64,000 bases of DNA. It comes from JAEINY01 sp942490535. GTDB taxonomy: Bacteria > Bacteroidota > Bacteroidia > Bacteroidales > Marinilabiliaceae. Shown piece after piece: positions 17,466-27,472 of this stretch (its first letter is position 1; each line of letters opens with the position of its first letter). Location of the stretch: the NCBI GenBank assembly GCA_942490535.1, contig CALNXQ010000003.1, positions 248,001-312,000 of the forward strand. Reading direction: 5' to 3'. Position numbers and translations under genes: made by a program. Below the pieces are notes generated by a model. That model had not been told where the DNA came from, made no database searches, and saw only the letters and a program-made list of their open reading frames with translations.

Positions 17466-19424
17466 TTATAAAAAGGAGTAGCATTTTCCATACCTCACCA
17501 TCTGATCGTGGTAGGATTCAGAATAATCGACAGTCACATCAGCTATGTCACCGGCATCGTTGACAACCGGCTTCAGCACCGGATTGATAAAGCCGGAATA
17601 CGGTGCCACTTTTAAGGCCTTGTAACGCGCCAGTACTTCGGCATGTAAATCCGTTTCCACCTGAACGCCATAGGTTTCAACCAAGGCTTTGGCAGCCGCA
17701 AAATCACCGGTGGATTTAATGCGTTGCACTTCCTGAAGGAGTTGGGCAAATAATAGACGCAATGCCTCATGGTCATTCACCACATAATATGTCTTGTTGG
17801 CCTTCTGATGGCGAGTGATCACCTGGTTGGCTTTCCCCTGTTCATAAGCCCATTTACTGATCAATTGCCGGTTACGCATGTGGGCCTGCTCCACATTTTT
17901 CCCCAGCTCCACCCGTGCCAACTGAACGAGCAGACCATTACGGATGTAGGCATTGTATTGTGCTTTGGCCACATCCATGTGTGGCACCAACGCCAGTTCC
18001 AGCATTTTTGCATCCCCCATAAAATAGAGTCCATATAAGTCGGCCCGTGTTTCTTCAATCACAGAACCATACGCTTTAAGATCTTCCTGCTTCACGCCCG
18101 GCAGCATGATACCTGACCCATGACCCAAACACTCATGCAAATGGGTATGCAGGTTATCCGCCAGTGCCCCATACTTTTTATGCAATTGTACTTCTGCCTC
18201 ATCGAACGCAAACTCTTCGATCACCCCCGAAGTCAAGGAGGCCTGGTGATAAGCGAAGGTAATATTGTCGAGTGTGACCGATTTAGAGCCATATTGCTCG
18301 CGAATCCATTCGGCATTGGGTAAATTAATCCCGATGGGTGTAGCCGGATAGCAGTCACCGCCCAACATGACCGCATTAATCACTTTCATGCTGACACCGG
18401 TCACTTTCTTCTTGCGGTATTGTTCGGCCACTGGTGAATGATCTTCGAACCACTGTGCCTGCTCGCTGATGACGGAAGCTTTCCGGGTCTCGGCTTCATC
18501 TTTAATGTTCACCAGGCTTTCCCAGGTGGCTTTTATCCCCAGGGAGTCGCCATATACTTCGATAAATCCATTCACAAAATCAATGGCCCCGGCTTGCTCT
18601 TTTAACCAGGCAATGTTGTATTGATCAAAGAGTTTTAAGTCGCCCGATTCATAATAGCGGCATAACCACTCAATAATCTCTTTCTGGGCGTTATTTTCAG
18701 CAACCGACCGGGCCTTGCGTAACCAATGTACAATCTTTTCAATGGCAGCACCATACAAGCCATCCACTTTCCACACCTGCTCCACCAATTGACCGTTTTC
18801 CTTCACTAACCTGGAATTGAGACCAGTTGAAACGGGGCATTTATCATCTGCTACCTGAAGGCTTTTATAATATTCTTCAGCTTCGTTTTGTGTCACATTC
18901 TGGTAGAAATTATTGGCAGAGGCTTTCACCAAATCCACATCTACTTCCTGCGAAACCCGCTTGGCAGCATAGTTGGGATCAAATAATACCTGCCCGAGCC
19001 AATTGTAAAGATCCTCTGGATGAGCATGCCCCAAAGCAGTCAACTGCTCGTCACTTAATAGAGCGATCCACTCCTTCAAATTTACCTTGGTAAATGCCGG
19101 CTTCAACTTATCAGTGCTATAATGATGGTGAAAGCCATTGGCGAACCACACCCGCTTTAGTAGAACTTCAAACTGATGAACAGCCTCTCCTGTGACCTCT
19201 TTCTCCTGCAATACCTGGTATATCAATTCCAAGGCTTTCCGTAAGGCCAGATTATCCCGATTGTTCTGATCCCATAATATATCACGTCCACACAAAGCGG
19301 CTTCGCTCAAATAATAGAGGTACAACTTCTGCAGAAGCGGTAACGCCTCAAAGCCCGGAATCTGATAGCGTAAAATTCGCAGGTCGGCGAATTGCTCCAC
19401 TACGTATTGAAAATCCTTATTCAT
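17466..19424 (-). CDS. Dipeptidyl peptidase III family zinc peptidase (M49)
   Basis: This 652-residue metallopeptidase of family M49 removes dipeptides from the N-terminus of oligopeptides. The zinc motif is HECLGH at 430-435, with the catalytic Glu E431. The third zinc ligand lies in EETRADLYG (E457/E458). No signal peptide is visible, so it is probably cytoplasmic. The frame ends with VDYSESYHDQMVRYGKCYSFL. The short HEXXGH form used here, without the extra residue of eukaryotic HEXXXGH enzymes, is seen in some bacterial members. It begins 2 bp after the stop of the upstream unknown gene, so the two are almost certainly one transcript. Confidence 0.9.
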   Translation of the reverse strand: MNKDFQYVVEQFADLRILRYQIPGFEALPLLQKLYLYYLSEAALCGRDILWDQNNRDNLALRKALELIYQVLQEKEVTGEAVHQFEVLLKRVWFANGFHHHYSTDKLKPAFTKVNLKEWIALLSDEQLTALGHAHPEDLYNWLGQVLFDPNYAAKRVSQEVDVDLVKASANNFYQNVTQNEAEEYYKSLQVADDKCPVSTGLNSRLVKENGQLVEQVWKVDGLYGAAIEKIVHWLRKARSVAENNAQKEIIEWLCRYYESGDLKLFDQYNIAWLKEQAGAIDFVNGFIEVYGDSLGIKATWESLVNIKDEAETRKASVISEQAQWFEDHSPVAEQYRKKKVTGVSMKVINAVMLGGDCYPATPIGINLPNAEWIREQYGSKSVTLDNITFAYHQASLTSGVIEEFAFDEAEVQLHKKYGALADNLHTHLHECLGHGSGIMLPGVKQEDLKAYGSVIEETRADLYGLYFMGDAKMLELALVPHMDVAKAQYNAYIRNGLLVQLARVELGKNVEQAHMRNRQLISKWAYEQGKANQVITRHQKANKTYYVVNDHEALRLLFAQLLQEVQRIKSTGDFAAAKALVETYGVQVETDLHAEVLARYKALKVAPYSGFINPVLKPVVNDAGDIADVTVDYSESYHDQMVRYGKCYSFL

Positions 19425-19426
19425 CC

Positions 19427-20695
19427 TTATTCATTATTTAAAGGTGCGTTGACTCCTTTGGCATTTCTTAAATCAATATCTTGCTCCAATTCCCAATAGC
19501 CTTTTCGGAACCGATAGGCATTGTAAGAAAAATCAGGGCCATAATACCGGTAAACTCCCCTGTAAAAAGATTGTGCAGGAGCCAGATTATCCATCACAAT
19601 CAACTTCAGTTTGCGATCATACCGCATCATCATGGTGGCGCCTGCTGCATATTGATAAATCATGCGATGGCGGGTTAACCGGTCATTCTTAAAAATAGAA
19701 GACCCGAAGCGTAAGCGGTTATTCTGAAAATACATCACATCCAGCACACGCGTCTTTACAAATTCGTCGTGCCCTTTGTAGCCGAGCAAGGTATAGTAGG
19801 TTTGGTTACCCACGGTTGTCTCAATCAGATCAAGGTAAACCGCGCCATACCATTTTTCATTGGACAAGCTGGCCCTTTCAGGCGACCGGATGGCAGTGGT
19901 TTTATCGACTAAGGCATACACTTGTGAGACATTATTATTGTCCCCCGGACGAATGACGGCCCCATAAAACAGGTGCTGAAACCCCTCCCGTTGCACATTG
20001 TAGGTACAAATTTTCACATTTCCATCTTCGGACAACAGGGTTTTCATCCGTTTAAACTGCCCGAAATCATTTTTAAAAGTGGATTTATCCAGCCATAACT
20101 GATTCAATCGATCCTGGATCGTGTGATTGATCGAATCCTGCTGTACGTCCGTTTTCGCCAGATTCAACTCTTCAAACAAACATTTGGTCAATATATCATC
20201 GCAGAAAAATAATTGTGTGGGTTTTCCTAGTTTGGTGAGTTTTAATTGATAAAAAGGCAGCTGATTTCTGATCACATCCACAATTTCAATATTATAGCGA
20301 GCCAGAATGGTAGATTTTCCGTCTTCCCGCTTAAGTTCATCTGAAAAATGAAACACCTGACTGGTTCCTCCCTGATTCACTTTTACAAACCACTCGAACT
20401 GCATGGCATCCGGATAGGTCAAAGCAAAAAAACTAACCACTTGTATTAAACTATCCTGTGAAACAGTCGCAGATATTTGATTGGAAAGGGATAGCTTTTG
20501 CCAGGCATCAGACGAATCGGTAAGATACTGGAATATCCGGTCGCTAATATGCGTGATCTCTGTCCGTTTGGTATTTACATCCGTGATGGACCGCAATTCA
20601 TCCAGTTGTTTCTGAATTAATTTATCAGGCTGTTTCTGCCCCCAACCATGAATTGATAATACACACACGATAAATAACGCAAGGAATCTGGACAT
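19427..20695 (-). CDS. Secreted protein of unknown function
   Basis: This 422-residue protein starts at ATG 20695 with a signal peptide (MSRFLALFIVCVLSIHGWG). A frame open to 20779 would place 28 residues before it and is rejected. The first half is helical, and the second half is rich in short strands (VQREGFQHLFYGAVIRPGD, YTLLGYKGHDEFVKTRVLDV, MMMRYDRKLKLIVMDNL). The stretch LLGYKGHDE and the late RMIYQYAAGATMMMRYD are typical of a Bacteroidota-specific family of hypothetical proteins, but I know no function. It is the first gene of a tight pair with dipeptidyl peptidase III (2-bp gap). Confidence 0.75.
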   Translation of the reverse strand: MSRFLALFIVCVLSIHGWGQKQPDKLIQKQLDELRSITDVNTKRTEITHISDRIFQYLTDSSDAWQKLSLSNQISATVSQDSLIQVVSFFALTYPDAMQFEWFVKVNQGGTSQVFHFSDELKREDGKSTILARYNIEIVDVIRNQLPFYQLKLTKLGKPTQLFFCDDILTKCLFEELNLAKTDVQQDSINHTIQDRLNQLWLDKSTFKNDFGQFKRMKTLLSEDGNVKICTYNVQREGFQHLFYGAVIRPGDNNNVSQVYALVDKTTAIRSPERASLSNEKWYGAVYLDLIETTVGNQTYYTLLGYKGHDEFVKTRVLDVMYFQNNRLRFGSSIFKNDRLTRHRMIYQYAAGATMMMRYDRKLKLIVMDNLAPAQSFYRGVYRYYGPDFSYNAYRFRKGYWELEQDIDLRNAKGVNAPLNNE

Positions 20696-20718
20696 ATATA
20701 GATTTTTAAATATTTTAG

Positions 20719-20726
20719 TATCTTTG
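20719..20726 (+). promoter_or_regulatory. -7 element of the DUF6132 gene
   Basis: TATCTTTG is a perfect TAnnTTTG element. It predicts a start near 20733 and a short leader to the ATG at 20745. This excludes the TTG at 20724 as a start codon. Confidence 0.6.
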
Positions 20727-20744
20727 CTTCCAAATGTCGAAATT

Positions 20745-20936
20745 ATGAAAGTTTGGAATAAAATAAAAAAGAAGTTCACTTATAAAGTCTTAATCGGAAC
20801 TTTAGTAGGAGCAGCCGGCGGTTATGCCTACTACTATTTTGTTGGATGCCAATCAGGCACTTGTCCCATTACCTCTAGTCCATGGTCGAGCATATCTTAC
20901 GGGTCGCTCATCGGACTCGTATGGACGCTGAAATAA
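20745..20936 (+). CDS. DUF6132 small membrane protein
   Basis: This 63-residue protein has a basic N-terminus (MKVWNKIKKKFTYK), one glycine-rich TM helix (VLIGTLVGAAGGYAYYYFVG) and the invariant-looking CQSGTCPITSSPW loop before a second short hydrophobic segment (YGSLIGLVWTL). The C-x-S-G-x-C-x-I-T-S-x-P pattern is the signature of the DUF6132 family common in Bacteroidota. Function is unknown. The paired cysteines could carry a redox or metal role (inference). It is a monocistronic gene between its own -7 element and a strong terminator shared with the convergent tdh gene. Confidence 0.8.
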   Translation: MKVWNKIKKKFTYKVLIGTLVGAAGGYAYYYFVGCQSGTCPITSSPWSSISYGSLIGLVWTLK

Positions 20937-20950
20937 ATCGATTAAAAACA

Positions 20951-20984
20951 AAGACCTTAAGGTTTTAAACAACCTTAAGGTCTT
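20951..20984 (-). terminator. Terminator of tdh, probably bidirectional
   Basis: A perfect 14-bp stem (AAGACCTTAAGGTT at 20951-20964, AACCTTAAGGTCTT at 20971-20984) surrounds a 6-base loop. On the minus strand it is followed by TGTTTTTAAT, fitting an end for tdh 22 bp away. The plus side lacks a clean T-run but may still end the DUF6132 transcript. Confidence 0.85.
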
Positions 20985-21006
20985 GTACCTTTATAGTTCC
21001 TGAAAA

Positions 21007-22038
21007 CTAGTCCCAGTTCAATAATACTTTTCCACAATTTCCTTCTTCCATCACATCAAATCCCTTTTGGAAATCATTGATGGAATATTGATGTGTAATA
21101 ATTGGTGACAAATCAAGACCCGACATCAACATTTGTTCCATCTGGTACCAGGTTTCGTACATCTCACGGCCATAAATACCTTTCAAGGTTAATCCTTTAA
21201 AAATAATCCGGTTCCAATCCACTTGTGTACTGGATGGTAAAATCCCTAACATGGAAATTTTTCCTGAATTGTACATGTGTTCCACCAACTGATTAAATGC
21301 CACAGGCGAACCCGAACACTCCAAACCAATATCAAAACCAATCATTCCCAACTCATTCATCACCTCGCGCAAGTTCTCCTTTATTGGGTTCACTACTCGC
21401 GTAGCCCCCATCTTACGGGCCAGCTCGGCACGAAATTCATTGGTCTCAGTAGCAACAACATAACGCGCCCCGGCAAATTTAGCTACAGCTACCGCCATGC
21501 TACCAATCAAACCGGATCCGGTCACTAATACATCCTCACCAATCAATGGGAAAGACAAAGCTGTATGTGTGGCATTCCCAAATGGATCCATTATTGCCAA
21601 TATATCATCCGGTATGGACGCATTAATTTTCATCACATTAGTGGCAGGCACCTTCACATATTCAGCAAATGAACCGTCTATGTTGACACCTATACCGATG
21701 GTACGCTCACAAATGTGCTGACGACCACGACGGCAGTTACGACAATGCCCACAAGCTATGTGTCCTTCACCTGTAACGCGATCACCTTCTTTGAATTCAT
21801 TGACTTCACTCCCCACCTGAGCGACGTGGCCCACGTACTCATGCCCAATGGTCATACCCACGGGAATGGTCTTCTGTGCCCATTCATCCCATTTGTAAAT
21901 GTGAAGATCCGTTCCGCAAATTGCAGATTTAGATACTTTAATCAGGACATCATTGGGCCCAATTACCGGTATTTTCACGTCTTCTAACCAAATACCCTTC
22001 TCGGCTTTGGATTTAACAAGCGCTTTCATCATTGTCAT
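21007..22038 (-). CDS. tdh: L-threonine 3-dehydrogenase
   Basis: This 343-residue zinc-dependent medium-chain dehydrogenase oxidises L-threonine to 2-amino-3-ketobutyrate with NAD. Catalytic-zinc residues are in AICGTDLHIYKWDEW and GHEYVGHV. Four structural-zinc cysteines are in CGHCRNCRRGRQHIC. The NAD fold is DVLVTGSGLIGSMAVAVAK. The motif YGREMYETWYQMEQML is diagnostic for threonine dehydrogenase over other alcohol dehydrogenases. The start could be any of the first three ATGs (22038, 22032 or 22029). The usual partner 2-amino-3-ketobutyrate CoA ligase (kbl) is not adjacent. The gene is monocistronic, with its own promoter and terminator. Confidence 0.95.
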   Translation of the reverse strand: MTMMKALVKSKAEKGIWLEDVKIPVIGPNDVLIKVSKSAICGTDLHIYKWDEWAQKTIPVGMTIGHEYVGHVAQVGSEVNEFKEGDRVTGEGHIACGHCRNCRRGRQHICERTIGIGVNIDGSFAEYVKVPATNVMKINASIPDDILAIMDPFGNATHTALSFPLIGEDVLVTGSGLIGSMAVAVAKFAGARYVVATETNEFRAELARKMGATRVVNPIKENLREVMNELGMIGFDIGLECSGSPVAFNQLVEHMYNSGKISMLGILPSSTQVDWNRIIFKGLTLKGIYGREMYETWYQMEQMLMSGLDLSPIITHQYSINDFQKGFDVMEEGNCGKVLLNWD

Positions 22039-22083
22039 GGTCTCACTCTTTTATAAACAACAATTCATTGTGATTCTAAATAG

Positions 22084-22113
22084 CAAAGTTGCAAAAGGAA
22101 TTGAGAAGTGCAA
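22084..22113 (-). promoter_or_regulatory. Probable tdh promoter
   Basis: On the minus strand a -33 TTG (22113-22111) and a -7 element CAACTTTG (22091-22084, one mismatch to TAnnTTTG) are spaced by 19 bp. Transcription would start about 46 nt ahead of the tdh start. Confidence 0.5.
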
Positions 22114-22140
22114 CTGATATTTATCAAATTGGGGAAAATA

Positions 22141-22168
22141 AAAACCGGGAGTAGCTGCTCCCGGTTTA
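22141..22168 (-). terminator. Terminator after the second SusC/SusD pair
   Basis: A 10-bp stem AAACCGGGAG / CTCCCGGTTT (22142-22151 and 22158-22167) is followed on the minus strand by TATTTTCCCC. It lies 21 bp past the susD stop. Confidence 0.8.
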
Positions 22169-22188
22169 AAATCTTATTTACTAGTTGA

Positions 22189-23877
22189 CTACTTAGCCCA
22201 CCAGAGTTTGGTATCTTGCTGATCCGGTCCTTGAATGGCGACAGCAGCATCTGTATTGGCTCCATTTTTATTATAGGTATCTGATCCGTACTGCATTCTC
22301 TGAGGATACTTTCCATTAATATCCCCTAAACCATAAATATCTACATCAGATACCCCAGCGGCCAATTCTGCAGGATATCCAAAATCTCTCACTACTGCCC
22401 ATGCCTCAAATCCATCAGTATAGGCTGCAATCCACCTTTGAATTGCAATCTTTTCAAGTTTTTCTTCCTGATTTCCAGTTAAAGCTCCTAATGGTGAATT
22501 AGCAAGGTAATTTCCGGCTTCTGCTCCGGAAACCCCCCAAACAGCCATTGCCTGACGGATTCCTTCTTTATATAACTCATCCGCATTACCAGTACTTAAA
22601 CCACGAACAATTGCTTCTGCTTGTAAAAAGTAGGCTTCTGCTGTTAACATTACAATTTCAGGAGCTATCTTTTCTCCCTTATTCTTTTCCTGTATAATGA
22701 TTTCAGCAGGTGTAGAATACAGATTATACTGCGCATAAGACTGAATTTTCCCACTTAATCTTGAAGGTTGTCCTATATAATATCTAGAAGCAGGCATATC
22801 TATAAAATATAACGTATCAGCTTGATTCCACTGATCAAATTCCGCACCAGCGTCCAATAATCCATCAACAATGAAATTATAACGTTTATCAAACAATGCA
22901 CCTACATCACTATCTGGGACTTCAATTTGTATGGTATCACCAACAGCCTGTTTAGCATATTTGGATAATCGTGGATCATTCTCATCGCGTAGATAATCTA
23001 TTAATACTTTACTTACTGTCCAATCAGACCCAGCCCCAAATCCATACCAAATATCACCATATGAAGCACTTCCCCATTGAGAAATTACATTATCTTTCTC
23101 CATTAAACAGTTGTCTTCTGCTGAAGATAATAATGGAGCTGCTAATGCTTCAGCAATGGCAGCTTCTGAGAAATCATTACCCTCAGCGCCATAGGCTCTC
23201 AACGCGATTCGTAGTTTTAAGGTATTGGCCATTCGTTTCCATTTCTGCAAGTCACCTTTATAATATATATCGTTATCACCTGCATCATCCACCCCAACAC
23301 CAGTCCTATCTTTATCACCAATTATTTCCATTGCTTTATCCAAGCTAGCAATAATTCCAGCATAAATTGTCTTTTGTGTATCGAATTTAGGAGTTACAAT
23401 ATTAGGATCAGCTGCCTCAGCATAAGGAACCATACCAAAAATATCTGTATACATTTGATAATACAATCCTTTTATGATCAAACCCATTGCATACATGTAT
23501 TCATTCTCAAATTCACCACCTGTATCAACTAGTTTCATAAAATTATCGAGGTTTCCCAAATACCCTTCCATCCATCCCCATGTAGCATCGGTATAATCGG
23601 TATGGTAACTATACCCCAATTCACCACTCCACCATGAACTGGAATGCCCAAAGCAGAAATGCCCCGCATACCTATCTGCATGAATCAACTGAGCTCTCCA
23701 ATAAGGATATCGATCCGGACCATACAGTTTAAACTGCGGATTAGTCATAAAAAACTTACCACTCACTTCATCTGTATAAAATACGTCAGGACGCGTATTA
23801 ATATCCTTAAAGGTATCTGTACAAGCCGCTAAGCCTGCCAATAACAATAAGATTGAAAAAAGTTTATTTATTTTCAT
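22189..23877 (-). CDS. SusD/RagB-family outer-membrane nutrient-binding lipoprotein
   Basis: This 562-residue surface lipoprotein starts at ATG 23877. Its signal ends in the lipobox GLAAC with C19, followed by TDTFKDINTRPD, the classic N-terminus of this SusD branch. TPR-like helices include GLIIKGLYYQMYTDIFGMVPYAEA and LQKWKRMANTLKLRIALRA. The C-terminus has the W-x-A-Y-T-D-G-F-E-A-W signature. It caps its SusC barrel and captures the ligand. It lies 12 bp after susC on the same strand. The ligand is unknown. The SusD/RagB group with DINxxP starts is often linked to diverse oligomers including peptides, so carbohydrate use should not be assumed. Confidence 0.93.
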   Translation of the reverse strand: MKINKLFSILLLLAGLAACTDTFKDINTRPDVFYTDEVSGKFFMTNPQFKLYGPDRYPYWRAQLIHADRYAGHFCFGHSSSWWSGELGYSYHTDYTDATWGWMEGYLGNLDNFMKLVDTGGEFENEYMYAMGLIIKGLYYQMYTDIFGMVPYAEAADPNIVTPKFDTQKTIYAGIIASLDKAMEIIGDKDRTGVGVDDAGDNDIYYKGDLQKWKRMANTLKLRIALRAYGAEGNDFSEAAIAEALAAPLLSSAEDNCLMEKDNVISQWGSASYGDIWYGFGAGSDWTVSKVLIDYLRDENDPRLSKYAKQAVGDTIQIEVPDSDVGALFDKRYNFIVDGLLDAGAEFDQWNQADTLYFIDMPASRYYIGQPSRLSGKIQSYAQYNLYSTPAEIIIQEKNKGEKIAPEIVMLTAEAYFLQAEAIVRGLSTGNADELYKEGIRQAMAVWGVSGAEAGNYLANSPLGALTGNQEEKLEKIAIQRWIAAYTDGFEAWAVVRDFGYPAELAAGVSDVDIYGLGDINGKYPQRMQYGSDTYNKNGANTDAAVAIQGPDQQDTKLWWAK

Positions 23878-23888
23878 AACAATCAAGA

Positions 23889-26800
23889 TTAAAAATTAAC
23901 ATTTAAGTTAAAACCTAAACTACGTGTTGTTGGCAAATTATACCACAATACACCTTGAGAGAAGTTACTGGTTGAGAAACTAGATTCTGGATCAAAATTA
24001 TCCATCTCTTTATAAATGAAGAATAGGTTTCGACCAATAAGGCTTAACGAAGCTCCTTTGACAAAACCATCACCTAATATACTTTTAGGTAGTCGATACG
24101 TCAAGCTTACTTCCCTTAAGCGAACATTAGTAGCATCATATACATATTCAGATGCAATACCACTCATTGCTACGTAATAATCCTGCGCACTAATTTTGGT
24201 CGTATTTTGAGTATAGGTTCCATCACCATTATCTATAACTCCATCAACTGTTATTCCATCTTCACGGAAAGGCAATGTTCTCTTAGAAACACCAGAACCA
24301 TCTAAAGCAGAATCAGTACCAGAATACAATTCGCCGCCAAAACGACCATCAATTAAAAAGCGTAATGAAAAATCTTTATAATTAACAGTATTTGTAACAC
24401 CACCTGTCCAATCGGGCTGATAATTTCCTAAAAATACATTTTTAGTTGACTTGAGGGGCCGCCCCTGTGCATCAACTATCAGTTTACCGGCCTCGTTGCG
24501 CCTATATGTTTTACCATAAATATCACCATATCCACCACCAACTGTTGCTTGCACTAAAACATCACCAGAATTGGTAGTACTAAAAATAAACACCTCAGTA
24601 TCTTCAATTAAACTTACTAATTCATTATTATTTTTAGCATAGTTGAATGCGATATCCCAACTAAAATCGCCTGTTTTAAGAAGTTTACCACCAAGCATTA
24701 ACTCAATACCTGTATTTTTTAATTCTCCTACATTTTCTCTAAAGCGTGAATATCCCGTAGAAGCAGGCACCTCTACATCAAAAATTAAGTCTTCTGTTAT
24801 GATATTATACCAGGAGAAATCACCATACAACCGATGATTAAACAAACTCCATTCTAATCCAATTTCAGTAGAAGTAATTGATTCAGACTTTAAATCCTCA
24901 TTAAATCTAACTGAAGGACGTGTCACAACGGTTTTACCAAGGTAGCCTTCCTGATCTAGGTTATAATACTCATACAATTGATATGGATCTGTATCATTTC
25001 CAACTTGAGCCCAACTCAACCTTACTTTTGCCAAATCTACTATATCCTCAACACCAGGAATGACCTTATTGGCCAGGAAAGAGAAACTTACAGAGGGGTA
25101 AAAATACGACCAATTATTAGAGTTAAGAGTTGAAGACCAATCGTTGCGTGCTGTAACATCTAGATAGGCCATATTTCGAAAAGATAATGATGCTGATCCA
25201 TATAGAGAATTAACTTTTTTCTTCTGCAAAGGAGCATAGTCAGGGGTAATTTTAACCGCATTCTCAACAGTAGCTTTAGAAGGAATCTTAAAATTCTCTC
25301 CAGCTATTCCGATCATTTCATAAGTACGATAAGAATGATTACCACCGACATTCACATTTAGATTGAAATCTTCGTTCAATTCTTTATCAATCATAAATAA
25401 AAAATCAGCGTTTGTCTCTGAATTTCTCCTTGTTGAGAAGTTAAATCGACCAGAACCATAAAAATGATGCCCAGGCATTTCAACAGTCTCAATTTTGGTT
25501 GATACAATATCTGTTCCTACACGCACAAAAGCTGAAAGCCAATTGGTAAACTCATAATTGGCTTTAAAAAAACCGGACCATCTTTGGCGCATATCCTCAC
25601 GTTTATCATGATTTAAAATCCAGTATGGATTTCCCCCTGAATTATTGTAGGTCAAGACATTTAACGATTCTTCAGGGTTCTGATAGATCTTGTAATCATC
25701 TAACATTAAATTTCGAGGCATTGGATATACATAGGCCAATAAACCTTCAGTTCCCTGAACCGCACGGTTCTTCATATCCTGATGGAAAAAGGTCACTTTT
25801 GCATCTATTGTTAACTCATCGGTTAGGTTTGCAAAAGAGCGCAAGTTAAAATTGTGACGATCCAACTCTGAATTAGGTAAAATTCCACTCGTAGTATTAT
25901 TTGTATATGAAAAGCGCATATTGGCCCTTTCATTTCCACCTTCCAGTGCAATGGTATTAATAAACTGACTTCCCGTCTCAAAGAAATCTTTAACATTGTC
26001 AGCTTGTGCAGAATACGCTTTATTTACGCCGGTCCAATAAGGTTGATCAGTACCATCAAATTTTGGTCCCCAGGAGTCAGATCCTTTTAGCGTTTCGAGA
26101 TTAGATGATATATTCCCTTGGGATCCTTGTCCATATTGATTTTGAAATTCTGGTAATAATAGTGGGTTATCAAATGTATAACTGGAACTAACAGAAACAC
26201 CAAGTCCTTTTCGTGAAGAACCTTTTTTTGTGGTAATAAGAATAACACCATTACCTGCACGCGAACCATATAATGCCGCAGCATTTGGCCCTTTTAAAAC
26301 AGTCATTGATTCTATATCATCCGGATTAATATCTGAAATACCAGTACCAAAATCAGCCCGTGAATATTCACCTGTTCCTTCGCCTGAGGCAGAACCTGCA
26401 CCTGAATTGTCAATTGGTACGCCATCGACTACGTATAAGGGCTGATTATTTCCAGAAAGTGAATTATTCCCGCGAATTAAGACACGAGAACCACCACCAG
26501 GTCCTGAAGTTGACTGCGTAATCACAACTCCAGCAACTTTTCCTGAAAGCGAATTAATAACATTAGGATCCTTAACGGTTGTTAACTCTTCACTGTTTAA
26601 TTCAGTAACCGCATACCCCAGCGCTTTCTTCTCGCGGGAGATGCCCAATGCCGTCACAACCACTTCATCAAGCCCAGTTACATCAGGATCAAGAGTCACA
26701 TTATAAGTTGTTGCAGATGTAGTTGTCACCTCCTGTGCTTTCATCCCCACAAAAGAGAATACTAACACCGATCCTTGTGGCACCATTAAATTATACTTAC

Positions 26801-26993
26801 CATCAATGTCAGTGATGGTACCATTGGCAGTCCCCTTCTGAACGATGGATACCCCCGGGATGGGTAAACCGTCTTCAGAACTGGTGATTGTACCTTGTAC
26901 ATTTATTTCCTGGGCAAATAAAACACCTGCCCCTAAGATGAGTGTTGCAAATAACAACATGCACCTTTTTAACCAGCTTACTTTTAGTTTCAT
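23889..26993 (-). CDS. SusC/RagA-family TonB-dependent receptor
   Basis: This 1034-residue outer-membrane importer has a signal peptide to about residue 27 (GAGVLFAQ), a carboxypeptidase-regulatory-like beta domain (about 30-105, GTITSSEDGLPIPGVSIVQKG), and a TonB box with plug start DEVVVTALG at 109-117. The plug contains VLIRGNNSLSGNNQPLYVVDGVPID and SMTVLKGPNAAALYGSRAGNGVILITTKKG. A 22-strand barrel follows, ending RSLGFNLNVNF with the terminal Phe. It pairs with the SusD just downstream. Residues 30-130 align without gaps with those of the other SusC (29437-32511), so the two pairs are paralogues. Confidence 0.95.
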   Translation of the reverse strand: MKLKVSWLKRCMLLFATLILGAGVLFAQEINVQGTITSSEDGLPIPGVSIVQKGTANGTITDIDGKYNLMVPQGSVLVFSFVGMKAQEVTTTSATTYNVTLDPDVTGLDEVVVTALGISREKKALGYAVTELNSEELTTVKDPNVINSLSGKVAGVVITQSTSGPGGGSRVLIRGNNSLSGNNQPLYVVDGVPIDNSGAGSASGEGTGEYSRADFGTGISDINPDDIESMTVLKGPNAAALYGSRAGNGVILITTKKGSSRKGLGVSVSSSYTFDNPLLLPEFQNQYGQGSQGNISSNLETLKGSDSWGPKFDGTDQPYWTGVNKAYSAQADNVKDFFETGSQFINTIALEGGNERANMRFSYTNNTTSGILPNSELDRHNFNLRSFANLTDELTIDAKVTFFHQDMKNRAVQGTEGLLAYVYPMPRNLMLDDYKIYQNPEESLNVLTYNNSGGNPYWILNHDKREDMRQRWSGFFKANYEFTNWLSAFVRVGTDIVSTKIETVEMPGHHFYGSGRFNFSTRRNSETNADFLFMIDKELNEDFNLNVNVGGNHSYRTYEMIGIAGENFKIPSKATVENAVKITPDYAPLQKKKVNSLYGSASLSFRNMAYLDVTARNDWSSTLNSNNWSYFYPSVSFSFLANKVIPGVEDIVDLAKVRLSWAQVGNDTDPYQLYEYYNLDQEGYLGKTVVTRPSVRFNEDLKSESITSTEIGLEWSLFNHRLYGDFSWYNIITEDLIFDVEVPASTGYSRFRENVGELKNTGIELMLGGKLLKTGDFSWDIAFNYAKNNNELVSLIEDTEVFIFSTTNSGDVLVQATVGGGYGDIYGKTYRRNEAGKLIVDAQGRPLKSTKNVFLGNYQPDWTGGVTNTVNYKDFSLRFLIDGRFGGELYSGTDSALDGSGVSKRTLPFREDGITVDGVIDNGDGTYTQNTTKISAQDYYVAMSGIASEYVYDATNVRLREVSLTYRLPKSILGDGFVKGASLSLIGRNLFFIYKEMDNFDPESSFSTSNFSQGVLWYNLPTTRSLGFNLNVNF

Positions 26994-27472
26994 AGATTTA
27001 AATTTTAAATGAGTGGTTAATGGGATTAATACTTCAAATTAATTATGTGGATAATTGATGTTCTTCATTATTATTGAAATTGATTTTATCGGCCAATAAG
27101 AATTTGCCACCTGTTAATGTTTGTTAATTTATTTCTTCCAAATTAAAAGTCTATTGACATTGACAAAAAAATTACCGATGAACTAAATATTTTTACTACA
27201 CTTCATTTCAGTCCTTTACAATAATTTACAGTTTCCATTTAAGATGTTTCGCATAATAGTAGTTTTTAGTCTTTTTTTACAATTTAAAACATTTTTCGCA
27301 AAAGTCAAATAATATTCTGAGACTATTTAATGCAAATTTGAATGAATAAAATCAAGCATGAATACTAGTAACAATAACAGTTTAATATCAAGATAAATGT
27401 TAAAACCTCAACTTTACAACTTATCATAGGTGCTCGACATTACTACTTCATGTTTAATTCGTTGCTGATCCA

